64,000 nt of DNA, taken from contig JACKOV010000002.1 in assembly GCA_024234075.1 (NCBI GenBank), positions 885,001-949,000 of the forward strand, given 5' to 3'. The translations under genes were made by a program, and so were the position numbers. Positions 1-10,567 of this stretch are shown here, one piece after another. The notes under the pieces are model-generated. The model ran no database searches. It saw only the letters and a program-made list of their open reading frames with translations, and was not told where the DNA came from. Within the stretch, counting starts at the first letter, position 1; each line of letters begins with the position of its first letter. Source of the DNA: Nevskiaceae bacterium. GTDB taxonomy: Bacteria > Pseudomonadota > Gammaproteobacteria > Steroidobacterales > Steroidobacteraceae.

Positions 1-1082
<1,082 letters not shown>

Positions 1083-1233
1083 ATAACCCCAAGCAGTTTG
1101 ATGGCTTGGTGGTGCGATGGAGCATCGTTCATCAGACATTTGATTGTGAACGCGACAAGCGTTGTCTCAAAAACTTCCGGACCAGTGGCGTCCGAATGAA
1201 CCCTCGAGGTGCATTCGTTCGCTGCGAAAAAGA

Positions 1234-1354
1234 TTCCCTGACGGCCATAGCGAGCGGGAACCACCCGATCCCATTTCGAACTCGGAAGTGAAAACGCTCT
1301 GCGCCGATGGTAGTTTTGCCTGTTGCAACGCTAGAGTAGGTCACTGTCAGGGTC
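1234..1354 (+). rRNA. 5S ribosomal RNA
   Basis: The closing helix is formed by ccctgac (1237-1243) and gtcaggg (1346-1352). Between them lie the conserved 5S elements ggccatagcg and the loop sequence cccatttcgaactcggaagtg in its expected place. Length (about 118-121 nt) and position behind the 23S gene fit the last gene of an rrn operon. The exact ends are uncertain by a few bases. Confidence 0.93.
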
Positions 1355-1362
1355 CTAATAGG

Positions 1363-1399
1363 AAAGCCCCCGGTTCGAGAGAGCCGGGGGCTTTTTTTT
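1363..1399 (+). terminator. Rho-independent terminator of the rrn operon
   Basis: Perfect stem gcccccgg (1366-1373) with ccgggggc (1384-1391) around a ten-base loop, followed directly by eight T residues (1392-1399). It lies 10 bases behind the 5S gene. It is the only terminator in the window with a long T tract in the sense strand. Confidence 0.93.
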
Positions 1400-1572
1400 C
1401 TTGGCACTCGACCTGGGTATGCTCATCGTCCCGGGCGCTCGTAGCGGCATACGGTTACGCGCTGAAGGGAGTGCTGCAAAGCCGGACAGGTGGGCACCAG
1501 CGGCCGGGCGGCTTGCGTAATGCCGGCGCTGGTCCGACAGTGCGGCCCGGAAGATCCAACAATCGGACGCCG

Positions 1573-2556
1573 ATGATGGACAGGGTCAAGCTCCAGCATT
1601 TCGTAACGGTCGTCGATCATCGCCACTTCGGCCGCGCGGCCGAGGCGCTCGGTATCTCCCAGCAGGCGGTCAGCCGAAACATTGCAGCACTGGAGCGCTC
1701 GCTCGGTGTGCCACTGCTAGAACGCGGTCGCTTCGGTGCGACACCGACGGCTTACGGAGCGGCATTCGCGGCCCGGGCGCGGACGATTCTCGCCGAGTTC
1801 AGGCTAGGCGAGTCTGAAGTAGCAGCATTGCGTGGAGCCTGGTACGGCGAGCTGCGAGTCGGCGTGGGTTTAAGCTTCAGTGGTCGCATCATGCCGCTCG
1901 CGCTGCAACGTTTCCGTCGTGCGCATCCGCGCGTCCATGTGACGGCAGTGGTCGAGAGCTCGGCGGTGCTATTTCCGATGCTCGCGCGCGGTGAGCTCGA
2001 ATTCTGCGCTAGCGCACCGCCGGCGAGCTTTGCGGTCGATCCGGACCTGCTGGTCGAACCCTTGTTCGTCGAGCTCGACGCGGTGATCGTCCGCGCACAG
2101 CATCCCTTGTCCCGTGAAGCACGACCGAGCTTCGAGCGGTTACGCGAGTTCCCGTGGCTGATGTCAGCGCAATTAGCTGGCAGCTGGGAGGAGGTGTGTG
2201 GGGCGTTCTCCGCCCGTGGCATAGCGCCACCGGATCAGTTGGTGCGCACCGATTCATTGGGGCTTGCAAAGGAGCTGCTGCTTGCCGATGACTTCCTGGT
2301 GATGCTGGGCCGCGAGAACGTGGCGCGCGAGGTCGCAGCGGGGCTGCTGACTGAGGTGGACCTGCCACCCTTTCTGCCACCGCGACCGGCCTCGATCACC
2401 CGTCGTCGTTCAGCCAGCTTGTCACCGCCTGCCGCGCGCCTCGCCGACATCGTCCGGGTGGTGGCGCTTGAGACTCGCGCCCAATCCGGTCCACAACGGA
2501 CCATTGTCGAATCACCTACAGTTGTCGCTAGATCTCATCGCAAACCTCGCGTCTGA
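1573..2556 (+). CDS. LysR-family transcriptional regulator
   Basis: A 327-residue DNA-binding regulator. Residues 1-62 form the LysR winged helix-turn-helix, with the typical run FGRAAEALGISQQAVSRNIA and the following PLLERG/TPTAYG wing. Residues from about 95 to 300 look like the periplasmic-binding-protein-like effector domain. The frame stays open for 137 codons upstream into the rRNA region, but homology begins at the ATG pair 1573/1576, so the start is placed there; no clear Shine-Dalgarno is seen. It is followed after 39 bp by a TonB receptor on the same strand, so it probably controls the receptor/MFS/VOC genes, although LysR genes are more often divergent from their targets. The C-terminal 35 residues are low-complexity and may be disordered. 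Confidence 0.9.
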   Translation: MMDRVKLQHFVTVVDHRHFGRAAEALGISQQAVSRNIAALERSLGVPLLERGRFGATPTAYGAAFAARARTILAEFRLGESEVAALRGAWYGELRVGVGLSFSGRIMPLALQRFRRAHPRVHVTAVVESSAVLFPMLARGELEFCASAPPASFAVDPDLLVEPLFVELDAVIVRAQHPLSREARPSFERLREFPWLMSAQLAGSWEEVCGAFSARGIAPPDQLVRTDSLGLAKELLLADDFLVMLGRENVAREVAAGLLTEVDLPPFLPPRPASITRRRSASLSPPAARLADIVRVVALETRAQSGPQRTIVESPTVVARSHRKPRV

Positions 2557-2595
2557 TGGATGGCGCGGCGTCGCCGTCAGGATGGAGAAACACCC

Positions 2596-4776
2596 GTGAG
2601 CAACAGATGGTTGGCATTGAGGAACGGACGGTGGGCGTGGGCGATGATTCTGGGGGGAGCGTCGGCCATGGCACAACAGCCCGTGCCGGCACCGGATGGT
2701 GGCGAGCTCTCGACCACAGCCCTCGATGAGGTCACTGTAACTGCTCGGCGCCGGGAAGAGACCATGCAGAGTGTACCGATCGCGGTGACCGCGCTTTCGG
2801 CTGCGGATCTCGAGCGGCAGCAGGCGGTCGATCTGGAAAGTCTCAATCTAGGCGCGCCGAACTTGACCGTGGTGCGAAACACCGGGACAGCAGTGGGTGC
2901 GCAAGTCTACCTGCGGGGCGTCGGGATCGACGATTCATCATTCACCAACGAGCCGTCGATCGGAACCTACCTTGACGATGTCTACATTGGCCGGCAGATC
3001 GGCGCCATGCTCGACTTGCTCGATTTCGAGCGGATTGAAGTGCTGCGTGGGCCGCAAGGCACGCTCTACGGTCGAAACTCAAGCGGTGGTGCGGTCAAGT
3101 ACGTCTCACGGCGACCCAACCTCGAGGAGTTCGCGGCCGGCGGAACGCTGACTGTCGGTAGCCTCGATCGGACCGACGTGATGCTCAGTGCCAATGCGCC
3201 GATCGCCGCCGGCCGCTTCGCGTTGAAGTTCGATGCCGGGTCGCGCGATCAACGTGGCTGGCTGCGGGTCATCGATGCGAGCGGTGCCGACACCGGTCGC
3301 CGAGCCAATGCTGTCAACAGTCAAGCCGCGCGACTCGCGGCGCGCTGGGTGGCGAGCGAAGCGACCGAGCTCTACTGGAGCATAGACGCGGCGCGCAACC
3401 GTTCCGGTCCTCAAGGCATCGTTTCCACGGATTGCGCAGGTTTGATCGGCGCCGGCGTGAGTCCATCCGCGCCGAACTCGGCATTCAACGTGGTCTGCCC
3501 GTTCCGCTTCGGACCCCGCGCTTCCGGACTTGGCGCGCCCGATATCAACCGTTTCGCTGGCTGGGGCATGAATCTGACGATATCGCAAGATTTGGAGAGG
3601 GCGACGCTCAAGTTGATCTCGGGCTATCGACGTTTCGATGACGATCTGGCGCTGGACCTCTCGGGCGCACCGGCTGCGCCGTTCACCTTGTTGCAGTTCT
3701 TGCATCAGGAACAGCTCAGCCAGGAACTGCAGCTCAATTCGGCTGGCGAAGGTCCTCTACAGTGGATCGTCGGCGCGTTCCTTTTCCGAGAAAAAGTCGA
3801 TCAGGATGCGATCTTCGGTGGCGCGCGCAATGTCGATTTCCAAACAGCCCGCAGCTACGCCGCATTCAGCGAGCTGTACTGGACGTTTCTTGACCGTACG
3901 ACCCTGACCCTTGGTGGCCGTTACACGCGCGATGACAAGCGGATCCGTCGCGCGTATTTCCAGACCGCGACAGCGGCCGCACCGCTTGCCGTACTGCCAC
4001 CGGGCGACGACGACTACGCCGAGTCGAAGTTTACGCCGAAGGTGGGAATCGACTGGCGCGCCACCGACGATATTCTGCTCTACGCCAACTGGGGGCGAGG
4101 CTACAAGGCGGGCGGCTTCGCGGCAGCGCGGCCGACCAGCGTTGCGCAGCTTGCCGGCCAGGTTGTGGCCGAGACGGTCGACTCCGTGGAAGCGGGCGTC
4201 AAGAGCGAGTGGTTCGATCGGCGCTTGCGGCTGAACCTGACGCTGTTTGGCGCCACCTATGACGATCTGCAGTCGAGTGTGCTGGGGGCTGACGGCAGCT
4301 TCAATGTGATCAGTGGCGACGCCGAGTTCCGAGGGGCCGAGCTCGAATCTGTGCTGCGCCCTACGGCCGGCTGGAACATCTATGCGCTGGTGGGGCTGCT
4401 GGATGCAGAATGGTCGCGCCAGCCGGTTGGCATCCCGACAGCGGTGAAGCTGAAACATGCGCCACGGGTGCACTACAAGGTCGGGATGGATTATGAGACC
4501 CGGCCGATCGGGCCGGGAAGGCTGCGCTTTGCAGCAAACTACCGACACTCCGACGAGATCTTCCGCAGTACCGCCAACCACCGCAACATCCTATCGCCGG
4601 CCTACGGTGTCTGGGACGCACAGCTCGCCTATGAGCTACTCGATGGACGCTGGCGGGTCACGGTTGCCGGCGAGAACCTTGGTGACAAGCTTTACTACAC
4701 CCAAGGTGTTTCGACGCTGGGACGCTATGTTGGCGAACCGCGCACCTGGTCACTGACATTGAAGGCGAGCTATTGA
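2596..4776 (+). CDS. TonB-dependent outer-membrane receptor
   Basis: A 726-residue outer-membrane transporter. A signal peptide (about residues 1-26, ending AMAQQ) is followed by a TonB-box-like segment DEVTVTARR (44-52). The plug domain contains VPIAVTALSAADLE and IEVLRGPQGTLYGRNSSGG, and the beta barrel ends in an aromatic residue. The start is the GTG at 2596, preceded by GGAG at 2583-2587; an in-frame ATG at 2560 lacks a ribosome-binding site and would put a charged stretch before the signal peptide. It belongs to the large group of receptors common in sphingomonads and Steroidobacter that import organic substrates as well as iron chelates. The downstream MFS and VOC genes suggest an organic substrate; which one is unknown. 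Confidence 0.92.
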   Translation: MSNRWLALRNGRWAWAMILGGASAMAQQPVPAPDGGELSTTALDEVTVTARRREETMQSVPIAVTALSAADLERQQAVDLESLNLGAPNLTVVRNTGTAVGAQVYLRGVGIDDSSFTNEPSIGTYLDDVYIGRQIGAMLDLLDFERIEVLRGPQGTLYGRNSSGGAVKYVSRRPNLEEFAAGGTLTVGSLDRTDVMLSANAPIAAGRFALKFDAGSRDQRGWLRVIDASGADTGRRANAVNSQAARLAARWVASEATELYWSIDAARNRSGPQGIVSTDCAGLIGAGVSPSAPNSAFNVVCPFRFGPRASGLGAPDINRFAGWGMNLTISQDLERATLKLISGYRRFDDDLALDLSGAPAAPFTLLQFLHQEQLSQELQLNSAGEGPLQWIVGAFLFREKVDQDAIFGGARNVDFQTARSYAAFSELYWTFLDRTTLTLGGRYTRDDKRIRRAYFQTATAAAPLAVLPPGDDDYAESKFTPKVGIDWRATDDILLYANWGRGYKAGGFAAARPTSVAQLAGQVVAETVDSVEAGVKSEWFDRRLRLNLTLFGATYDDLQSSVLGADGSFNVISGDAEFRGAELESVLRPTAGWNIYALVGLLDAEWSRQPVGIPTAVKLKHAPRVHYKVGMDYETRPIGPGRLRFAANYRHSDEIFRSTANHRNILSPAYGVWDAQLAYELLDGRWRVTVAGENLGDKLYYTQGVSTLGRYVGEPRTWSLTLKASY

Positions 4777-4834
4777 ACGGGGTTCCTTGTGCCGCTCGCG
4801 GGGCGGGTGAGTGGACTGGGCATCATTGCTGGGC

Positions 4835-6169
4835 ATGACAACACGAATCTCTTATCCGGCAGCAGTGGCCACGGACGCTTGGCCGAACCCCTGGCGCGCG
4901 TGGTCGGCTGTCGTCGTGCTCATGCTTGCCTACGTGGTCGGCTATGTGGATCGCCAGGTTCTCAGTCTGCTCGCCGTGCCCATCAAAGCCTCACTCGGGT
5001 TGTCCGAGACCGAACTCGGCGCGCTGCAGGGATTCGCATTCGGGACGTTTTATACGCTGCTCGGATTGCCGATCGCGCGGCTGGTCGATCGCTCGAACCG
5101 ACGCAACCTGTTGGCGCTCGGTATCACCGTGTGGTCGTTGATGACGGCCACTTGCGGTCTCGCGCGCAACTTTCTTGAGCTGCTATTGGCACGCATCGGA
5201 GTTGGCGTTGGCGAGGCGACGCTCGCGCCCGCGGCAGTCTCGTTGATTGGCGACTACTTCGCCCCCCGTCAGCGTGCCGTCGCACTTGGGCTCTACATCT
5301 CTGCGGGCTCAATGGGCGGGGGGCTGGCCTATCTGCTCGGTGCCGCGGCTATCGCCTGGACCGAAACCTGGGATCGCGGTGGCATCGTACTGCTTGAAAC
5401 TATGCAGCCTTGGCAAGTCGTCTTCGTGCTAGTCGGACTGCCGGGTCTGTTGGTTGCGACGCTGCTGCTGGCTGTCGGTGAACCACGGCGACGCGAGTGC
5501 GCTCCCGGCGCTGCCGATGACCGGCTGTTCTCCGCACCGTTCCGTGCGCTGTTGCGGCGGCGCGGCGCCTTGTTCGGCTGGCATTTCGTCGGCTTCGGTC
5601 TGTACTCGGTCGCCACCTATGCGGTGCTCTCCTGGGTCGCGGTACACTTCATTCGCGCGTTTTCCTGGTCACCCGAGCGCTTCGGCTTCGCTTTCGGCTG
5701 GGTGTTTCTGTTTGGCGGAGCCGCGGGTGCGGTGACTGGTGGGTGGGTTGCGGCGTGGATGCGCAAGCGCGGCTGGCGAGCCCCGGATCTGACGACCGCG
5801 GCTCTGGGAGCGACCTTGTCCATTCCGGCGATGGTCGGCGGCTGCCTCGCGCTTTCGCCGACGCTTGCACTGGCGTTTCTCGCCGTGGGAATGTTCCTGA
5901 TCGCATTTCCGTCTGCACCGTCCGTAGCGGCATTCCAGGAGGTGACGCCTAACGAATTCCGAGGCCGGGTCTCGGCGCTCTACTATCTAAACATCAACCT
6001 CGTTGGACTCGGATTCGGTGCGCTTGCGGTTGGCGTGGTGTCCGACTCGCTACTTGGCACGGACCAGCGCGTGGGTTTGTCGATGGCGATCGTGATGCTG
6101 CTGTTTGCGCCTCCCGGCGTGGCCTGTCTGTGGCGTGCGCGCCAAGTCCGTCTGCGGGATGCGGACTGA
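4835..6169 (+). CDS. MFS transporter, Spinster-like
   Basis: A 444-residue inner-membrane carrier with about 12 hydrophobic segments. The N-terminal half has the MFS signature GLPIARLVDRSNRRN between helices 2 and 3 and GVGVGEATLAPAA in helix 4, as in Spinster-type MFS proteins of proteobacterial catabolic clusters. The ATG at 4835 is chosen; an in-frame GTG at 4811 preceded by ggggcggg is a possible alternative adding 8 residues. It lies 58 bp behind the TonB receptor and 63 bp before a VOC gene, so the three are probably one transcript and the carrier may take the receptor's cargo across the inner membrane. A second protein of the same type is encoded at 52039-53382. Confidence 0.88.
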   Translation: MTTRISYPAAVATDAWPNPWRAWSAVVVLMLAYVVGYVDRQVLSLLAVPIKASLGLSETELGALQGFAFGTFYTLLGLPIARLVDRSNRRNLLALGITVWSLMTATCGLARNFLELLLARIGVGVGEATLAPAAVSLIGDYFAPRQRAVALGLYISAGSMGGGLAYLLGAAAIAWTETWDRGGIVLLETMQPWQVVFVLVGLPGLLVATLLLAVGEPRRRECAPGAADDRLFSAPFRALLRRRGALFGWHFVGFGLYSVATYAVLSWVAVHFIRAFSWSPERFGFAFGWVFLFGGAAGAVTGGWVAAWMRKRGWRAPDLTTAALGATLSIPAMVGGCLALSPTLALAFLAVGMFLIAFPSAPSVAAFQEVTPNEFRGRVSALYYLNINLVGLGFGALAVGVVSDSLLGTDQRVGLSMAIVMLLFAPPGVACLWRARQVRLRDAD

Positions 6170-6232
6170 CATGCGTTCCACTGCGCCTGCCCGCACGCGA
6201 GAGTCGCGCGGTACAAGTCTTGCGGAGTCCAG

Positions 6233-7186
6233 ATGATGGCGCACGATGATGTCCGGTATATCCATGGTCCACTGATATCGACCGAAGATCCATTGGCCCA
6301 CATTGAACTGCTGCGGATTTTCGGCATGACGACGGTCGGCGACCTGCATCGTGACGCCGACTCCTGTAGCCGGCTCTGGGGGACCCGGGGCTGCGAGGTG
6401 AGGGAGGTCATGCTGAATACCCCTGGTACGCCGTACGGTGCACGCCTGCTCGTTTTCGATCCGGGCTCCCGGAAGCTGGTCCGGGATCCGAATCGAGGTT
6501 TCGATGCAGATGCACCCAAGGTCGTCGACTTCTACGTGCCGGACCTCGAAGCGGCGTGCGCGCGAGTTGAAGCAGCCGGATGGTGCATCCGCGAGCCCGT
6601 CGCCGCCTATGAATTGCCTGAAGGACGATTTCAGGAAGCGCACATCTGGGGGCCGGACCACGTCGTCTATGCGCTGATCACAGGTCCCGCGGCGTTCTTC
6701 GCGCGGTTCGCGACAATAACTGATCGTGTCTTCAGTGAACCGCAAAGTCTCTCCGGACCTGTTTCGCAACTGGAGCCCAGCGTACGCTTCTTCGAGGAAG
6801 GGCTTGGTCTGCAGACCGTTTACCGCTACGGCATCGCTGACGATAGCTTCCGACGACTAGTCGGTGCCAAGCGTCCCCAGTTTTCGCTGCGCGCCGTCAA
6901 CGTCGGACTGACCACGCAGCAGCCCTACATCGCGCTGATCGACTATGGCTTGCCCGCCGGCAGCGCGGCGTCGCTGCAGGGTGATGCGCGTCCGCCACAT
7001 CGCGGCCTGCTCGGTGCAACAGTGGTCGCCGAGGGTCTTACCGCGATGCTCCAACGGTTGCAGCGGGCCGGTGGACAGATCGTCGCGCCGGCTTACCACG
7101 CCGATATTCCGGGCCTTGGGCGATGTCTCGCGGCAGGGGTGTCTGCTCCCAACGGCGGCTGGTACCAACTGTTGCAAGTGGCGTGA
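6233..7186 (+). CDS. Two-domain VOC (glyoxalase/dioxygenase-fold) protein
   Basis: A 317-residue cytosolic protein made of two vicinal-oxygen-chelate units of about 150 residues each. The first ends near FQEAHIWGPDHVVYALI; the second starts near VRFFEEGLGLQTVYRYG. VOC proteins carry out metal-dependent ring cleavage, isomerisation or lyase reactions; metal ligands cannot be assigned here with confidence. The start is the first of two adjacent ATGs, with gcggag about 6 bases upstream. It closes the LysR-TonB receptor-MFS gene string and is similar in design to the proteins at 43698-44636 and 50924-51976. It probably acts on the compound taken up by this operon; the reaction is unknown. Confidence 0.75.
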   Translation: MMAHDDVRYIHGPLISTEDPLAHIELLRIFGMTTVGDLHRDADSCSRLWGTRGCEVREVMLNTPGTPYGARLLVFDPGSRKLVRDPNRGFDADAPKVVDFYVPDLEAACARVEAAGWCIREPVAAYELPEGRFQEAHIWGPDHVVYALITGPAAFFARFATITDRVFSEPQSLSGPVSQLEPSVRFFEEGLGLQTVYRYGIADDSFRRLVGAKRPQFSLRAVNVGLTTQQPYIALIDYGLPAGSAASLQGDARPPHRGLLGATVVAEGLTAMLQRLQRAGGQIVAPAYHADIPGLGRCLAAGVSAPNGGWYQLLQVA

Positions 7187-7309
7187 GACGTTCGAGTGCC
7201 AGCCCGCCACTCGAGATCAGAAGCGGAACGTTGTCGTGATGCCAGTCGGTGTCTGGAAGATGCATCCATCAGCGCTCGCAGAGTCGAATCGGGATTCCTG
7301 GCGAGGACT

Positions 7310-7726
7310 TCAGTTGCGGATCCGCTCCGTGCGATCGAGCACCCAGCAGCGTGGATTGTTGATGAACCCGATGTGCTCGTAGTAGGTGTTGGCTGCGGGG
7401 GCGGCAATCAGGATCAGCTTGCACCGTGGCCCGAGCTGGTTCTGGGTGAGGGCCTGCAGCTGCCTGCCGATACCGCGTTGTTGGTGGGTCTGACAAACGG
7501 CCAGATCGGACAGGTAGCAGGCGTAGTGAAAATCGGTCATCGAGCGGGCGATGCCGATCAGGTGGTCAGTCTCCCAGGCACTTATGATCAGATTGCTGTT
7601 CGCTAGCATGCCCTCGATGCAGATTCGGTCGTGAATCGGTCGGCGCTCGGCCAGGGTTGACCTCGTCAGGAGATCGATGAATTGATCGGCGCTGACGGGG
7701 GCATTGATGCGGTACTCGATGGTCAT
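7310..7726 (-). CDS. GNAT-family N-acetyltransferase
   Basis: A 138-residue protein with the GNAT fold. The acetyl-CoA-binding motif A is QQRGIGRQL, following the beta strand YLSDLAVCQTH, and the C-terminal part YYEHIGFINNPRCW is typical of small GNAT enzymes. It would transfer an acetyl group to a small molecule or protein amine; the substrate cannot be inferred. It is convergent with the VOC gene and divergent from the iron-uptake receptor, so it appears to be a single-gene unit. Confidence 0.85.
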   Translation of the reverse strand: MTIEYRINAPVSADQFIDLLTRSTLAERRPIHDRICIEGMLANSNLIISAWETDHLIGIARSMTDFHYACYLSDLAVCQTHQQRGIGRQLQALTQNQLGPRCKLILIAAPAANTYYEHIGFINNPRCWVLDRTERIRN

Positions 7727-8001
7727 CGGTTGTTCTCACGACCGGGAGGTATGGGGCGGGTATCGAAGATTCCTGCTGGCGCACACGGTGGGTGAGGCGT
7801 TGCCCGGCATGGCATCGCCCGTCCGAAGCTACTGCAGGATGCCACCAGCGACCTAATTATATTGCGATGCGGTCGGTCGGATGCTTTCCGATATGGTGGT
7901 GAGGTACGAGACGGCGGGCTTCTCGTCGGTCCATTGCGGGGTTTGGTGGGGTTGTTCGGTATGGAGATAGAGCCCCACTCGAAACCACAGGAACACCCGC
8001 A

Positions 8002-10557
8002 ATGCGCCGTATCCGTCATTCGCATCAATCGTTCTCCATGGCTGTTCGGTCGATGCGGAGAGCGGCGTGGGTGGGAGCCTTGCTCGCGGGCGCTGCGGTA
8101 CTGGGTGTCGGTGCCTCGGCGAGTCTAGCTCAGCAAGGCGCATCGGCTCGGCTCTATCAGATCGAGCCGCAATCGCTCGAGGTCGCGCTCAGCCGGTTCG
8201 CACAGCAGGCGGGGCTGACGCTGTCCTTCAAGTCCGAACTGGTTGCCGGTCGGCAGTCGGCCGCCCTGGACGGTACTTTCACCGTCGAGGAAGGTTTCGC
8301 TGGTCTGCTGACGGGCAGCGCGTTGCGCGCAGTCCAGGTCGGCAATGGCGTCTGGACGTTGCAGCAGATCCCGCAGCCGCCTACATCGATGCGGCAGAGC
8401 TCGGCCAGGCCAGCGCGGGTCGAGGTCGTACCCGAGGCCGCGCAGATGGACTCGATCCAGATCACCGCGACCCGTACCAGCCGGGAGTCGAACAAGACGC
8501 CCGGTTCGACCTCTGTCGTCGGGGCGGAGGATATCGCGCGCCGGTCGGTGAGGATCATCGACCAAGCCGTTGCCTTGACGCCGGGTGCATTTGCCGATCG
8601 CACCAAGGGTCTGCTGGATACCGGCGCGAACATTGCCCTGCGCGGCATTCCCGACAAGAAGCGCACGATGATCATGATGGACGGTGTGCCGATGAATGAC
8701 GGCTACTCCGGTGGTTTCAGTTTCTCCGGCATTCCGGTCGAGGATGTCGAGCGGGTCGAAATCGCTTTGGGGCCGGCGTCGAGCCTTTACGGCACCAATG
8801 CGCTCGGTGGTGTCGTCAACTACGTCATGCGCCTGCCCAAGTCCCGCGAGTTCCGCGCGAATCTTGGCTATGGAAGTGCCCTCGGCAACGACTACGCACC
8901 GGAGAACTTGATGCGCGGCTATCTGTCCGCCGGTGATGAAGTGCTTCCCGGCCTGCGGCTGTTTGCATCGCTGTCAGGCCTGAAGACGGACGGCTATCGC
9001 TCCGACGTCAACGTCCAATTGTCGCGTCCTGCCGCGGGGATCTCCGGATACGAGACCACGCTCAGCAATACCGGCGCATCCCGCTATCTGATCGGTGAAA
9101 AGGGCATGAACGAGTGGCAGGACTATGCGGTTACGCTGACCGCGGCGCTGGATCTCGCCGGTGAAGGGGAGTGGCGCACCACCTATCAGCGCTGGGGTGA
9201 CCGGCGTCAATACGATGACCCGGTCACCTGGCTGACCGATGCTGCGGGTACCGCGGTGTGGCGTTACGGCTCGGTCAACGTCGCGTCGTTCGTCAACGGC
9301 TCCGGCAGTACCGACCAGGAAAGCCTGCGTTCGAGCTGGCAGCGTCGCTTTGGCAACACGCGCTATCGCGTCAGCGCCGCCTTCAGCCGCACGCTCGACA
9401 ACTGGTATTCGACACCGGGCTCGAGCGCCGCCACCACCTATGACAGTGGCCCGGGAACCATGACGGATTCCGACAACGACAATCTGCTGCTGGATTTCCA
9501 GGCGACCACGCAGCGCTGGTCGGGACACGATCTTACCTGGGGTGTGAGCTGGCGGCAGGAGCATGCCGAGGTGTCGGGCTTCACCCTTGCCAACTGGCGC
9601 GACATCGGTCAGCGCGGCGCCATGACCTACGAAGTGGCCGGCGATACGCGCAGTGTCGGTGCATTCGTGCAGGACGAGTGGGCGTTCCACGACGACTGGA
9701 TGCTGACCCTGGGGCTGCGCTACGACGACTGGCGCTCGTCGGACGGCGTCTCCAACCAGGTGGGTAGTCCCGGCTATCCGCGTCACTACGAGGCGCGCGG
9801 CGCGGATGCCTGGAGCCCCAAGATCGGCCTGGTCTGGCAGGCGAGCCCCGTTCTGAGCTTGCGCAGCAGCCTGGGGCGGGCCTTCCGCGCGCCGAACGTG
9901 CTGGAGCTTTTCTACACCTTCACCGGGACTGCCAGCGGGATCGTCTACCGCAGCAATCCGGAGCTGCAGCCGGAGACACTGACGTCCTTCGATCTGGGGT
10001 TCGACTGGCAACCCTGGCAGGGTGCGAAGTTCAAGGCGACGGCCTACACGCATCGTTTCGATGACATCATCTACCGGCGCACCATCACGACGCTGGATCG
10101 TGTCTACGAGAACGCCGGCAGGGCTCGTGGCGAGGGGCTGGAGTTGGACTTCGCACAGCGCTTCGGTGGTGGATGGACGGTTCTGGCTGGCGTCACGTTC
10201 AACGATACGCGCATCACGCGCAATCAGGCCAACGCCGGTTCCGTCGGCAAGCTGATGCCGCAGGTCCCGCGGCGGTTGGCGCATGTCGGCATCGAACTTG
10301 AACAGGGCCCGTGGTCGCTGAGTGCGACCGGCCGCTATGTCTCCAGGCGCTATTCCACCGATACCAACGGCGACACGACCTTCGGGGTCTATACCGCCTA
10401 CGACTCGTACGCATTGGTTGATCTGAAATTGGGCTATCGGTTCTCGGAGCGGGTCGCACTGGCCTTGGCGGTCGACAACCTGCTGGATCGCGAGTACTTC
10501 AACTACTACCGCGCACCGGCTCGATCCGGCTTCCTGAACATCGACTTCAGGTTCTGA
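8002..10557 (+). CDS. TonB-dependent receptor with STN signalling domain
   Basis: An 851-residue outer-membrane receptor. A long signal peptide (cleavage near ASASLAQQ, about residue 45) is followed by a secretin/TonB N-terminal short (STN) domain (about 48-118, with YQIEPQSLEVALSRFAQQAG), which in FecA-type receptors contacts a FecR anti-sigma protein. The plug (about 150-275, LGPASSLYGTNALGGVVNY) and the barrel ending in Phe follow. The barrel holds FRAPNVLELF and NPELQPET, resembling the FRAP and NPNL boxes of haem receptors, but similar sequences occur in other receptors. AGGA lies 9 bases before the ATG. It is the first gene of a four-gene operon with ExbB-like, DUF2149-like and CobN-like genes. 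The facing FecI/FecR-type genes make surface signalling likely. The ligand is unknown; haem or another metal chelate is the best guess. Confidence 0.93.
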   Translation: MRRIRHSHQSFSMAVRSMRRAAWVGALLAGAAVLGVGASASLAQQGASARLYQIEPQSLEVALSRFAQQAGLTLSFKSELVAGRQSAALDGTFTVEEGFAGLLTGSALRAVQVGNGVWTLQQIPQPPTSMRQSSARPARVEVVPEAAQMDSIQITATRTSRESNKTPGSTSVVGAEDIARRSVRIIDQAVALTPGAFADRTKGLLDTGANIALRGIPDKKRTMIMMDGVPMNDGYSGGFSFSGIPVEDVERVEIALGPASSLYGTNALGGVVNYVMRLPKSREFRANLGYGSALGNDYAPENLMRGYLSAGDEVLPGLRLFASLSGLKTDGYRSDVNVQLSRPAAGISGYETTLSNTGASRYLIGEKGMNEWQDYAVTLTAALDLAGEGEWRTTYQRWGDRRQYDDPVTWLTDAAGTAVWRYGSVNVASFVNGSGSTDQESLRSSWQRRFGNTRYRVSAAFSRTLDNWYSTPGSSAATTYDSGPGTMTDSDNDNLLLDFQATTQRWSGHDLTWGVSWRQEHAEVSGFTLANWRDIGQRGAMTYEVAGDTRSVGAFVQDEWAFHDDWMLTLGLRYDDWRSSDGVSNQVGSPGYPRHYEARGADAWSPKIGLVWQASPVLSLRSSLGRAFRAPNVLELFYTFTGTASGIVYRSNPELQPETLTSFDLGFDWQPWQGAKFKATAYTHRFDDIIYRRTITTLDRVYENAGRARGEGLELDFAQRFGGGWTVLAGVTFNDTRITRNQANAGSVGKLMPQVPRRLAHVGIELEQGPWSLSATGRYVSRRYSTDTNGDTTFGVYTAYDSYALVDLKLGYRFSERVALALAVDNLLDREYFNYYRAPARSGFLNIDFRF

Positions 10558-10567
10558 GGGCGGCACC

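Noticed and set aside
1083..1233. A tRNA between 23S and 5S
   Set aside because: No cloverleaf or T-arm sequence is visible in the 150-bp spacer.
7727..8001. Cobalamin riboswitch before the STN receptor
   Set aside because: I could not find the conserved B12-box or a matching helix set in this 275-bp leader.
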